A stretch of 64,000 nucleotides of DNA from Ceratopteris richardii. Taxonomy: Eukaryota > Streptophyta > Polypodiopsida > Polypodiales > Pteridaceae. Below the pieces are notes generated by a model. The model made no database searches. It worked only from the letters and a program-made list of their open reading frames with translations, and was not told the DNA's origin. This document shows positions 22,121-32,199 of the stretch, piece after piece (positions within the stretch are counted from its first letter, which is position 1; each line of letters begins with the position of its first letter). The stretch lies in assembly GCA_020310875.1 (NCBI GenBank), contig CM035406.1, positions 80,850,355-80,914,354 of the forward strand, in the 5' to 3' direction. The translations under genes and the position numbers were made by a program.

Positions 22121-25100
22121 TTAGTGAAGCTGTTTCTTTCGTTGCTTTCTTTTTTTCCTTTTCCTACTCGTTTCGCCCTCAACACTGCCCCCCTCCTGAA
22201 CTCTGTCGTCCCCGACAGGCTTTGATAAGCGCCGGGCATATGTTCTGTATACTTGTTGCTCTGTATCGTTTAGCAGATTAGCTTCACGTATCATGATCTG
22301 TTTCCATTGTTCCGCTTTGACTCCATCGTTTGGCGGTTGTCTATGATCTGCGAAGAAGCTTAATTCATATGCCACAAGTCTGGCATTCAGATTTGATGAC
22401 ATCTTCAAAAATACCTCTGAATCTATTTCAAAAAATCCTGTAAAAAATGCTTCTTCAAATATTTGCATGTATGGACTTGGCAAAAACATGAGTCTAGAAT
22501 AATATGCCATTATTGTGGGGCGGCTCGGCATTACTGATAGATCAAAAATAAGTATATCGGTGCCTTGATTTATGCCGATGAAGTTCAGAAATGTATATGC
22601 CGCATGTTTGAAAACCTTCAGGACTGTAAGTAGCATACCAAGTATTTTATTTGTCATCTTAACTGCTAAATCTGGTACAGTCGCGTAGTTTTGTAGCCAA
22701 AATTCTATGGTCTTGATCATATAATCCTCGGTTGGCAAATAATTATGTGGCGGGCTAGGTAACATCGGATAGTTTAGCCACTGTTTATTAATAGTGCCGC
22801 TGCGTTGTAAAGCCAAAAATTCTGTTGCAACCCTTCTGCGTGGTATTGGACAAAACGAAGGGTTTACCTGTAATAAATAAGGTGTGGCCTCCCAGTGCAC
22901 CCGTAGTGTGGGATGTTTCTCCAAAAACTTTCTCCTCCACACTGGCTGTGCATCTTCAAACTCTGCTTGAGTGTACGTGAATGTGTCATTCTTGAAATTA
23001 AGCTGCTGATCCGGACTTTTGTGTGTAACCTTCTTTATATATTGCCTTGTTTGCTCTTTCAGCAGTCCATATGGAATGTTGAAAGGCTTTATGATCTTCT
23101 CCAAGTCTTTACCTTTGATTTTGGCTTCCTTCATGACCTTGATGACTTCATTCTCAAAACTTTCCGTCAATCGGGACACCACTAGTGCCCGTTCCTTCTG
23201 ACTTATTTCTGCAGTGTATGGCATTGGATGATCATCATGCATATCCGCCCTCTGCTCATGCATTGGAGAATGATAGATCGGTTGAGATAGAGGGCTTACC
23301 TCTACCTCGTCAGTAGGATGTTCTTTTTCTGGCACTACTGATGTCCCGATCGGTTCTTTGCCTTTCTGCTGATTCTGTAGCTCTTCAATGCATTCTTCTT
23401 TTTCTTTTATCTTTTGCAGGGCTTCACCGAGTTTTTCTTTGGTGGCTAGGAGCTCCTTACCTATGTCGGCTACGTGATCCATGTTTTCACTGTAGCTCTG
23501 TACCAATTTGGCCTGTGCTGAATTCAGCTGCCTTTTGAGCTCACTCATTTCTTGATCGTGCCGCCGTTCTGATTCTTCTTGTACTTCCTTAGCTTGTTGT
23601 AGCAATTTGGCATACTCCGCTATCTGTTCTTTTAATTCCTGTTCTTTAGTTTCTGAGGGGCCCTGTTGTATCACTGGTTGATCATATAATAATGATTTCA
23701 TTAATTCTTTATTCCTATCGCGCAGGCTGTCGTTCTCTTCGAGATATAGCTTGAGTTGTTGCTCTAATAGTACGCTTCGCATCCTCATTTTTTCTTTCTC
23801 AGCCTCGCTTGCTTTGTGTAATTGTTGCAACTCTTCTAGTTGTGTAAGCAGTTTTTGATTTTGGGCAATGGATTCGTCATATTGTGTCTTAATTGCTAGC
23901 ACTTCAGTATTTTTGTTCGCCACTTCTTTTTGTGCTGCAATTAGCTGTGCCGATAACTGTTCGCTCATGAGTTGAAACTGATTTTTTTCTCTTCGTGCTT
24001 GATCATATTCAGCATCTGTATCCATCATTTGCTGCTGGGTGTCCATAGCTGTCTGGATCATTTGTTTCACTACCGGCTTCAGTTGAGTCACATCCACATT
24101 GAGCCATGTTTTCGGTATTGAGGGTTCTGCTCCGGTAGTCACGTCTTTGCCTTGAGCAATGTGTAAAGTGGTATCATGGGGCTGCCTGATTTGAAGCTGT
24201 ATCCGTGGCTCAGCCCTCATGTTTTCATCTTGTCCTCGAGGTGTGTCATCAGGCACCTCTATTATTGTTTGTTCTTTTTGTGGAACCTCTCCCATCTCCG
24301 TACTCATTGGGGTTTGTTCTTCCTCTTTAATAGGTATTTTGACATGTGTGACCCCAGTAGTTGTGTCTTCCTTGATGCTTACTTTGGTAGTGTCATTCAA
24401 TTGAATGACATGCTCCTGTTCCTGAGCATCATCCTTCTTTTCTTTTTCCTTCTGGCTGTCCGGTGTCACTTCCATTTGATTGAGTTCCGGTCCTTCCTCT
24501 TCATAGGTTTCTGTCCTGATATCAGTATCTAGCGTGTCTTTCTCAGGACTGGATTCCGTATTTGTACTTGAGTCATCAATGCCCAATTCTTGGTATCTTC
24601 CAGGTTGTTTTGGAGGTGTTTCTGTACTCTGTTTTTGCTGACTTTGACTCGCTTGTCTATACTGATGTCCTTGGACATTTAGATTTACCTGCCCTTGCAT
24701 ATACTGGTGTGTTTGCTCGAGGGCAGCAGACAAGTCTCTTTTTGAAATCGGCATTTGAGCCGTCGTGACCTTAGGCAAGAGATGCGTTCTCTTGGACTGC
24801 GGTGTTGCTTGGGCTTCTTCTTCTCGCAAGCGTTTTGTACCCCTCATGGGCTTCTGTGTGCTGGTTCCGGCCTCTTCCACTACAACTGCTGCTTTCTTTT
24901 TCTTAGGGACAGACGCGGATTTTGCATACCTTGCTAGTCCTTCTGCTGTTGGCATCTCTCTTATGCAGTGTCTCATGTCTAGGGCTTCATATATCAATAA
25001 GGTCAAAGCTGAACCACCGTTCAGGAACTTCTTTTGCCCCCATTTCTTCTGAGCTTCAAACAATCGCTCTTGTACGTAACCTGTGAGATTCACTTTGTTT

Positions 25101-25723
25101 CCTATCTGTCTCATGGCATGCGATAGGAGTTGGACTACTATCTTCTGAGGTGCAGTGTATCTGTTCATGCCAGGAAAACAGAAGTGTTGGTGTACCAAAC
25201 GTACTGCATCTTCAATATCCACTCTGTTAATCTCCAGGAATGATCTTTTCTTGGGGTCGTGGCATTCTTCCTTAACATTGGTAATGCCTTCCTGATTCCA
25301 TCCAAAGGCCTTATTGATCAATTCATGAGTGAATTGAATGGTCTTCCACTTGCCCACCTTGTCCAAAACCTTTGCTTCTGGAACCGAAATCTTTGTAGCA
25401 GCCGGCTGCATAGTATTCATTACTTGTGTACATCTTTGGAAGTCGGGTACACATATAGGTATCTTCAAAAATGCTTCAATGCCAGCTTGAGTCCATACTT
25501 CTTCGATATGTGGTAACCCTTGTATTATGGTCTTGAAATCCTGTGACATAATAGGGAAATAGTGGTCCCTGTCCATAATCTTGATGGTGGCCATGAATAG
25601 AAGTTCCGAGATAGGTTGGTCATCTCGAAACCAATGTCCTCTGACTTTGGTTATTGACCCCAATGGAAGAAGTAGTTCCTCTTCCTGCTGTGTAGCTTCT
25701 GAGTCAGAAGATGTCATCTGCAC
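22121..25723 (-). CDS. element A third ORF, two-domain coiled-coil protein
   Basis: A 1,200-codon frame downstream of pol with its own ATG. Residues about 20-275 form a conserved block (HWFRD..., then VWTQAGIEAFLKIPICVPDF and a YTAPQKIVVQLL segment). A basic KRLREEEAQATPQSKR stretch follows, then acidic and Q/T-rich sequence to about 540, a long coiled coil about 560-830, and a second conserved block about 870-1120 (NPSFCPIPRRR, KQWLNYPMLPSPP, DLAVKMTNKILGMLLTVLK). The tail is very basic (RKRKKRKQRKKQ). No signal peptide or clear membrane segment is seen, so it is not an obvious envelope. Element C has the same plan. Expression would need splicing or another start; function unknown. Confidence 0.85.
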   Translation of the reverse strand: MQMTSSDSEATQQEEELLLPLGSITKVRGHWFRDDQPISELLFMATIKIMDRDHYFPIMSQDFKTIIQGLPHIEEVWTQAGIEAFLKIPICVPDFQRCTQVMNTMQPAATKISVPEAKVLDKVGKWKTIQFTHELINKAFGWNQEGITNVKEECHDPKKRSFLEINRVDIEDAVRLVHQHFCFPGMNRYTAPQKIVVQLLSHAMRQIGNKVNLTGYVQERLFEAQKKWGQKKFLNGGSALTLLIYEALDMRHCIREMPTAEGLARYAKSASVPKKKKAAVVVEEAGTSTQKPMRGTKRLREEEAQATPQSKRTHLLPKVTTAQMPISKRDLSAALEQTHQYMQGQVNLNVQGHQYRQASQSQQKQSTETPPKQPGRYQELGIDDSSTNTESSPEKDTLDTDIRTETYEEEGPELNQMEVTPDSQKEKEKKDDAQEQEHVIQLNDTTKVSIKEDTTTGVTHVKIPIKEEEQTPMSTEMGEVPQKEQTIIEVPDDTPRGQDENMRAEPRIQLQIRQPHDTTLHIAQGKDVTTGAEPSIPKTWLNVDVTQLKPVVKQMIQTAMDTQQQMMDTDAEYDQARREKNQFQLMSEQLSAQLIAAQKEVANKNTEVLAIKTQYDESIAQNQKLLTQLEELQQLHKASEAEKEKMRMRSVLLEQQLKLYLEENDSLRDRNKELMKSLLYDQPVIQQGPSETKEQELKEQIAEYAKLLQQAKEVQEESERRHDQEMSELKRQLNSAQAKLVQSYSENMDHVADIGKELLATKEKLGEALQKIKEKEECIEELQNQQKGKEPIGTSVVPEKEHPTDEVEVSPLSQPIYHSPMHEQRADMHDDHPMPYTAEISQKERALVVSRLTESFENEVIKVMKEAKIKGKDLEKIIKPFNIPYGLLKEQTRQYIKKVTHKSPDQQLNFKNDTFTYTQAEFEDAQPVWRRKFLEKHPTLRVHWEATPYLLQVNPSFCPIPRRRVATEFLALQRSGTINKQWLNYPMLPSPPHNYLPTEDYMIKTIEFWLQNYATVPDLAVKMTNKILGMLLTVLKVFKHAAYTFLNFIGINQGTDILIFDLSVMPSRPTIMAYYSRLMFLPSPYMQIFEEAFFTGFFEIDSEVFLKMSSNLNARLVAYELSFFADHRQPPNDGVKAEQWKQIMIREANLLNDTEQQVYRTYARRLSKPVGDDRVQEGGSVEGETSRKRKKRKQRKKQLH

Positions 25724-26000
25724 TCAATATAGAGGATGTATTAGTATCCATATTTTTTTCAGAAATCCTCCTCCATATGTTGATTAATAATTTGATGAAG
25801 TTCCGAGTGCATGGTGTCGTCCCTTTCCCGTGGGTGTGAGAAAGGTAATACCTGAATTTTTCATGCATTTTTATATTTTTTTGCTGAAAAGAAAACATAA
25901 AAGTTAGTGCAAAGCCGAAGCGGTTAGTGAAAATTTTTTTGGAGTAATATTTTAAGTATGTACAAGTGCTCTCCTATTTCCAAAGGGAAAATGTGCGATA
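25724..26000 (-). other. spacer between pol and third ORF (A)
   Basis: About 280 bp, AT-rich, without motif. The corresponding spacer in element C is about 135 bp. A splice acceptor or internal start for the third ORF would be expected here, but I cannot pick one with confidence. Confidence 0.4.
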
Positions 26001-26880
26001 CTATCTGAAAGTAGAAGAAGGACGTGCCGAATGCTTGGCCTTGTAATGTGGCCCTATCATGCATACTTTGGATCTTGACAATTCCTCATGTGTGCAATTG
26101 GAAGTAGTTGCTTGCTGTATGCAGGTTGTCTTGTCTTTCGGCATCCATATTTGCTTCACTTGGGTGCGACGTACTGTGTTCTCCACCTTCTTGACGAATG
26201 CTGTTCGTTTTCGGCTGTATGTCTTCTGATTCTGTTTTGGGAATCTCAAGTCGGTTTGTATTGCATTTGGAGATTCCTTCTTCCTCCAATATGTTCTCTT
26301 CCTCGTTTGATGTGCCTGTTGACCCTGTTGAGTATGATAGCCCTTTCGATGTTGCTCCTTGCTTGGGATGGTTGTCCTTGGAGTACTTGACTTTGGGATC
26401 CATATTTTTGTTCGATCAGGTTGTGCAGTTATCAGTTTCTTTGGGATCCATATGCTATTTATTCGTGGTTGACTGAAGTGTTTGAAATTCTTTGTCCTCT
26501 TATGCAATTGCTCACGCTGTTGTCGAAGACTTTTCTGTTGCTGAAGATAGGCCTTCTTTTGGTCCTTTCTTATCCAAGCTCGTGTAGAATGTGGAATGGG
26601 GTACACTTTCACGGTTGTAGACTTCACGTTTTGCAGAGGAATATTTTTTCTTGGACTTTGTGGTTCTCTGTGCTTGATTTCATGTTCTTGTGCACTCTTG
26701 TGACTCTCTAAACTCAAGGTTGGAGTGCACACAGGACTCACAGTATTTTCACATGAAGTATTTGACGATGGGGTTCCTATATTGCTAGTGAACTTACAAT
26801 CATGACTTTGTTCATTAGGATGAACTTCTGGCTCTATAATAGCAGCTTTGGGTGGTCGTTCGTCTAGCAAACTATATACT
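26001..26880 (-). CDS. pol C-terminal tail with W-I-P-K repeats (A)
   Basis: The end of pol after the second protease is basic and rich in K, Q, R, S and T. It holds a spaced short motif: NSIWIPKK, TKIWIPKS and KQIWMPKD, with RAWIRKDQ as a diverged first copy. Element C has the same motif in the same place. No fold is evident; it may be an unstructured nucleic-acid- or partner-binding tail. Confidence 0.7.
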
Positions 26881-26889
26881 TCACGAGGT

Positions 26890-27240
26890 CCTATTCTGGC
26901 AGAGATGTATCCTAAAGCCAATTGAATGGTTACCTCATATTCATATATCCAATCTTGGCCTAGCACCACATCTTCGAGCAGATCTTGGTCCTGACATACC
27001 AAGAGTCTCTGCTCCATTGTGTTGTTCCCCATATGTAAAGGTAGAGTGATCTCACCTATGCATTGATTAACTTTTCCTCCTATTCCTATTAGCTGTGCCT
27101 TCGATGGGCGTAACTCCTCTTTAAGTCTCTGAGACAAAGAGAATCTAATGCAACTTATTGCTGCTCCTGTGTCTATGAGTGCATCCACTAAGTGGTACTC
27201 TTTTCGTCCTGCTCCCAGATTCAAATAAGGCTGTCTTCTT
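26890..27240 (-). CDS. second aspartic protease domain (A)
   Basis: After the integrase C-terminus the frame encodes a full retropepsin pattern: YLNLGAG at the start, VDALIDTGAA with the catalytic D at about 27171-27173, a GIGGKVNQC flap-like region, and DVVLGQDWIYEY as the closing (I/V)LGxDW motif. This subtype differs from the upstream protease, which closes with ILGRPFM. Element C carries the same domain at the same place. Whether it processes polyprotein is unknown. Confidence 0.85.
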
Positions 27241-27299
27241 TGTTGTCCGGAGTTCTCAGTGGCTCTAAAATTAGCCATAGGGATGAGTTCTTCTCCTAC

Positions 27300-27680
27300 T
27301 CGATATCTCTCGTCTCTTTCTCTCATCCACTCTTTCCGTTTTCTGATACGTTCTAGGGCTTCTTGCCTCGCTTCTTCGCGTATGCGTTCTTCTTCCTTTT
27401 TTCTACTCTGAGCTCCTAAGAGTCGTGCTAACATTTGATCCGTTAGAGGCTCCATGAATCTTTTCACTCGGCATCCACTGATGTAATTGGGAAGAATATC
27501 TCCGTCTAGTGTGGCGAGATTGACTGCACCACTAGTGGAGATTCGATTTATGATCATAGGTCCATATCCACGTTTCTGTAGTTTCTTTGCATGCTGTTTA
27601 AGTGTGTATACTAGGACTAAATCGCCTTCTTTCAGTCCCTTGTCTTTTATATGTGCGTCATAATATGCCTTTTGTCTCCG
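27300..27680 (-). CDS. integrase C-terminal region (A)
   Basis: Downstream of the catalytic core is KDKGLKEGDLVLVYTLK, then KRGYGPMIINRISTSGAVNLATLDGD and GCRVKRF, a small SH3-like beta region usual for the end of Ty3 integrase (GD-x-V pattern). It is followed by a highly charged helix (EERIREEARQEALERIRKRK) linking to the second protease. There is no chromodomain. Confidence 0.75.
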
Positions 27681-27959
27681 TTTAGCGGCATAGATGCCTG
27701 CTACTGCTTGCAATCTAGTCTCATGCAGCTTTTCTATTTGATCTAATTGCTGAGACAATTCATGACCGTTCCACTCATATTGCTGGGCTACTTTTAATGT
27801 AGGCACTAAGAAGTCAATTGGCAAAATTGCATTTTGCCCATACACTAAATTGAAAGGTGTAGTTCCAATAGCCGTTTTATATGCCACGCGGAAGGCCCAA
27901 ATTGCGTGATGCAATTGTTTGTCCCAATCTGACCTTCCATTATTGACAATCTTTGTCAA

Positions 27960-28320
27960 TATAGTACAAAGTACTTTGTTGGAACTTTCAGCTTGTCCAT
28001 TAGCTTGAGGGTGGTAAGGGGCTGATTTTTTATGAATCACTAAGAATTCATTCATTAGCGATTCCATGACTTCGTTTAAGAAATGCGTTCCTCGATCACT
28101 CACTATCTCAATCGGTAGTCCAAAGCGTGTGAATATGTGCTCAAAGAGAAATTTTGCTGTAGTTTGAGCATCATTCTTTCTCGTGGCTTTTGCTTCTACC
28201 CACTTAGTCAAGTAATCAGTGGCTACTATGATGTATTCCGCATGTGATCCTTTCGCAGGTGGATTGATAGGTCCTATGAAGTCAATTCCCCATTTGGTAA
28301 ATGCTCTCGCACAAACCATG
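27960..28320 (-). CDS. integrase catalytic core (A)
   Basis: The DDE core is complete to the eye: KWGIDFIGP with the first D near 28280, IVSDRGTHF with the second D near 28095, and HPQANGQAESSNK with the E near 27990. This is the enzyme that joins element DNA to the host chromosome. Confidence 0.92.
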
Positions 28321-28359
28321 GGTCTTAAAGGCATGTCATCTCTTCTAATAGGATATTTT

Positions 28360-28640
28360 GCTCTCTGGCATGTTTCGCAACTTTTTACATATGTCTCTGC
28401 GTCCATATGTAGAGTTGGCCACCACAGGCCTGCAAAGAGAATCATCTTGACCGTTCTATCTGCTGAGAAGTGTCCTCCTGCAGCTCCTGCATGTGCCATT
28501 TCTAATACAGAGAGATATTCATTTTCATGAATGCACAGTCTTAGCTGGTTATCCTTTCCGCGTTTAAAGAGTTGTTTTCCTAGGATGACGTAATCTTTGC
28601 TCTGTTCTTCAAGAGCACGTTTTCTTGCTAGGGTAGCTCC
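28360..28640 (-). CDS. H2C2 zinc module, second copy (A)
   Basis: The standard integrase N-terminal module: LRLCIHENEYLSVLEMAHAG, GGHFSADRT, WWPTLHMDAETYVKSCETCQ. The two H and two C residues (HAGAAGGH; CETC) bind zinc. It directly precedes the catalytic core. Confidence 0.85.
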
Positions 28641-28734
28641 ATCAGGGTACTCTCGAGTTTTCAAGAACTTTACTAAAGGCATGATCCACCTAGGTGCTAT
28701 TGTAGGATAGCATAACGTAGAGTTCTCTCCTGGG

Positions 28735-28990
28735 ATTTGTTCTTGACAGGTTTGACAGTTTGACACATAATGATGTGCATCTCGTTGCATGGTTGGCCAA
28801 TATATGCCGAATCTCTTGAGTGTTTGCCATGTTCCATTTGCATTCAAATGAGTATTCCATTGGTTTGTGTGTGCTTTCTGAAGCCACATTTCTTGTTCCC
28901 CTTCCTCCACGCATCTCATCAAAAGTCCGCTTGAATCCTGGTGGTACAAACTTCCAGCAATAATGTGAAGGTTCTTAGTCTTCCAGAGAT
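28735..28990 (-). CDS. H2C2 zinc module, extra upstream copy (A)
   Basis: A second, more diverged copy of the integrase N-terminal module lies upstream: LHIIAGSLYHQDSSGLLMRC, an H-x-N-x-x-x-x-H segment, GIYWPTMQRDAHHYVSNCQTCQ. The shared order (YxxxxxGLLxRC, AH, YWPT, CxxC) shows an internal duplication, also present in element C. Confidence 0.75.
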
Positions 28991-29139
28991 CTTGCTTTCG
29001 GTTTGGCGTGATCCCATCTTTAGGTCCATGTGTGAGTATCGGGATCAACTTTTCTGCCCACTGAGGACATACTTCCAGGTTAAAGAGATAAGTGTCTGGC
29101 AGATCATCAGGAACTCCTATAGGTGGTTCTCCATGGGTC

Positions 29140-29510
29140 ATGCGAGATAAATGATCTGCCCTTATGTGTGTGTTTCCTTTCTTGACTATTACTTCAAAAT
29201 CAAATTCCATTAGCAATAAAAACCATCGTACTAGACGTCCTGTATTGCAAGGCTTGTTGACTAAGTACAATAGAGCTTGATGATCAATGAAAAATTTGAA
29301 TTTGTTTGCCAATAAGTAATGTCTAAACTTCTTGACGGCATAAACCATTCCTAGGCCTTCTCTCTCCGTAGTAGTATAATTGCGTTCAGCTTGATTTAAC
29401 TGTCTACTGGCATAGGCTATCGGGTGGTCTAATTTACCTGTATCCGCTGGTTGAGCTAAGATGCAACCAATGGCAAACTTGGAAGCATCAACATGAATAT
29501 GAAACGGTTT
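29140..29510 (-). CDS. RNase H domain (A)
   Basis: FHIHVDASKFAIGCILAQ (first D), NYTTTEREGLGMVYAVKKF (E), KFFIDHQALLYL (second D) and the closing HIRADHLSR are the Ty3-type RNase H signature in order. Confidence 0.92.
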
Positions 29511-29699
29511 ATTCCAGTTAGGGACTCGAAGAATGGGTGCTGAACTCAATCGATTCTTCAACTCATTAAAAGCTTTTTCGCATTCTTCAGTCCAATTGAA
29601 TTGAGTTAACAATGCATAAAGAGGTCTAGCAATTATGGCATACATATGTATGAATCTTCGATAGTAACCACAATGTCCCATAAATGCTTGAACTTCTTT

Positions 29700-30400
29700 A
29701 GCAGTTTTCGGTCTTGGTAAATCCAAAATGACTTTGATTTTGTCTTCATCCGTGGAAATTCCATTCTTAGAAACAATATGTCCTAAGATTTTCCCTTGTC
29801 GCACCATGAAGACACATTTTTCTGGATTGAGGCATACTCGATATTGTCGACATTTGGCAAAAATCTTTTCTAGTTCAGGGATGTGCTCTGATCGTATAGC
29901 TGAATATGTACACAGATCATCCACGTATACCTCCATGCTCTTTCGCAAAAATTCCTTGAACACATGAACATCAGTCTTTGGAACGTAGCTGGGGCATTCG
30001 TTAAACCAAAAGGCATGACTCTAAAGGCGTATACTCCCCATTCAGTTGCAAATGCAGTCTTATGTTGGTCCTCAGGAGCAATGGCTACCTGATTATACCC
30101 TGAAAAGCCATCCAAAAAACTATAAACTTCCTTCCCTGCTACCCTTTCCAAGAGATGGTCAGTGATCGGTAAGGGATAGCTATCCCTTATGGTGGCGGAG
30201 TTCACTTTTTTCAAATTGATGCACACTCTTAACTTCCCATTTTTCTTTGGTACAACTACTAAGGGTGATACCCATTCCGTGTGCTCAATTTCGTAGATGA
30301 ATCCAGCGTCTAACAACTTATCTATTTCTTCTTTTATCTTGGCTGAATATACATCATTATAAGTATAAGGTCTCTATTTGGAAGGTTTGGCCTCGGAAGT
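29700..30400 (-). pseudogene. reverse transcriptase domain (A)
   Basis: All RT landmarks are present: EWVSPLVVVPKKNGKLRVCI, SYPLPITDHLLERVAG, FLDGFSGYNQVAIAPEDQ, KTAFATEWGVYAFRVMPFGL, TNAPATFQRL, and VYVDDLC with the catalytic YVDD near 29915-29930, followed by the thumb LNPEKCVFMVRQGKILGHIV. It copies element RNA into DNA. The coding region of this copy is broken nearby, so it is treated as a fossil. Confidence 0.92.
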
Positions 30401-31299
30401 CATGGGGATTCTATGCGCACATATAGATGGGTCTACTCCTTTTAAATCCTTATAGGTCCAAGCAAAGACATCCCGGTATTCTCTTATGAGTCGAATTAGC
30501 TCTTGCTCCTCTTCCTCTGAGACATCCTGTCCTATGAAAGTACATCGTTCCTCTCCTCCTTCCATGGTTACAACTATTTTCTTGGTCTGCTCTTTATTAT
30601 CATATGCTATTCCCGGTCGTGCCTCTCTTTTGGGCATTTGAATAGCAATCTTCCTCTCTTCTATTTCATATTTTTTGAAATGAGCTGGTACCTCAAATTG
30701 GTCTTGAAGCTTATTATCTCCATCTTCTAACTCCCTTTCAACTTCTAATTTTTCCTTTTGTGTGAGATCCTCATGTTGTTCATTGGCAGTGAAGTTCATG
30801 TTGGTGGTACTAATTCCTAAACCCATGGGTTCTTGTTCCATTTCAATGCTCTCGTAGTCCTCCTTCCAGTTTTGTTCAAATACTTCTCCTTCTTCTGCCT
30901 CCTGAAGGACTACCATATACAGGCTAATGTCATAACCCTCCTCGTCAATACATTCGTTCATAGTTACCACTTCTTCGTTTACACAAACATCGAGGGTGGC
31001 TAAGATTTCCATCCAACCATGAGGTTCGAATTCTTCGTCTGGAAATACTTGTGGCATATAAGCTGGATCTTGTACCGATCTCACTACACCTTGTTTCTGC
31101 TGCCAACTTTTTCTTCTCTCTTCTTCCTTTTTAGCAGCTTGGCATATCCATAGATGAGTGTCCTCGTTCATCCAGGATTGGTCACTAGTACCTGCACTAT
31201 GAATCGATTGATCGTCTTCCTCTTTATGGACTTGATTCCATTGCAGAGGTGGTACATCTTGATATGCATACGTATGTAGGTTGATCCTAGTGGTGACTC

Positions 31300-31660
31300 C
31301 TGCGTGTTGTAGGTACACTGCATCCTTTCCCCAATCTTGTACTACCTTTAGCTGTCTCATGAATGGCCTTCCCAAGATCATCTCATAGTTGCTCGGCCTT
31401 TCAAAGTGACAAATTGCTAAGGTATGCTCAAATTCCACTCCGCACGTAGTGAAGACTACTCGTTCCAACAATCCTAAGGGTCTTTCTGTATGTCCATCGG
31501 CCATCTGAATTTTCATACGTGTTGGTCTCAATGCTGGTTTTCCCCATCTCTGCCAAATTTCTTTGGTAGCAATGCCTACACCAGCTCCTGAATCTAATAT
31601 GGCTTTGGTTGTATATCCCCTGTAAGTGATTGGTAGACATGTATTTCCTTCATCTCCTTC
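31300..31660 (-). CDS. first aspartic protease domain (A)
   Basis: TTKAILDSGAGVGIATKEIW holds the catalytic D (31592-31594), LQ/KIQMADGH is the flap region, and YEMILGRPFM closes the fold. This is the canonical protease upstream of RT, which matures gag and pol. An acidic linker precedes it. Confidence 0.88.
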
Positions 31661-32199
31661 ACTAAAGTCTCCTACTTTATCCACTGGAACTCTCACCGTT
31701 TTCACTTCGTCATCTACCTCCTTCTTTGCCTCCTTGACTTCCCACTGATTGATCAATTTTTCCTTTAGATGTGGTTTTACCTTTAGCAATTCTTCGAATG
31801 TTAAGGTACATGGGATTTTCACTTCCCTAAGGCGTTGTATGATTTCCGATGTTTGAACTGATGGATTCGTTTCCCGTCTTTGTATTGATGGAATGCGATA
31901 CAATTCTGAGTTGTGCTCGTATTCCCCGGTGTAATTAGGTAGCTCCTTTACATCGTCTTCGGCTTCTTTGTCACTTGCATCCGTTGGAAAAATTTCTTCT
32001 GAATTAAGTTCAGGTATTGAATCTTCCATTTCGTTTTCTGCTTTCAGTTCTTCAAAGGGCGGTTCCATTCCCTCTATTTTTTTCCACTTGTCCTCTTGAA
32101 CTCTCGCCCATAAATCCTTAGTCCAGTCTCCTTCTGTTTCAGGGACTATGGATCCTTCCTTTCTTTCAACACCAATTTCATTATCCAGAGTCTATTTAC

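Noticed and set aside
22121-25723. Third ORF as a classical viral envelope
   Set aside because: No signal peptide, no clear transmembrane anchor and no cleavage-site-like region; the long coiled coil and basic tail point elsewhere.
22913-26476. Several plus-strand frames of 60-118 codons opposite the third ORF and pol of A
   Set aside because: They are antisense shadows of a clear minus-strand coding region with no motifs of their own.
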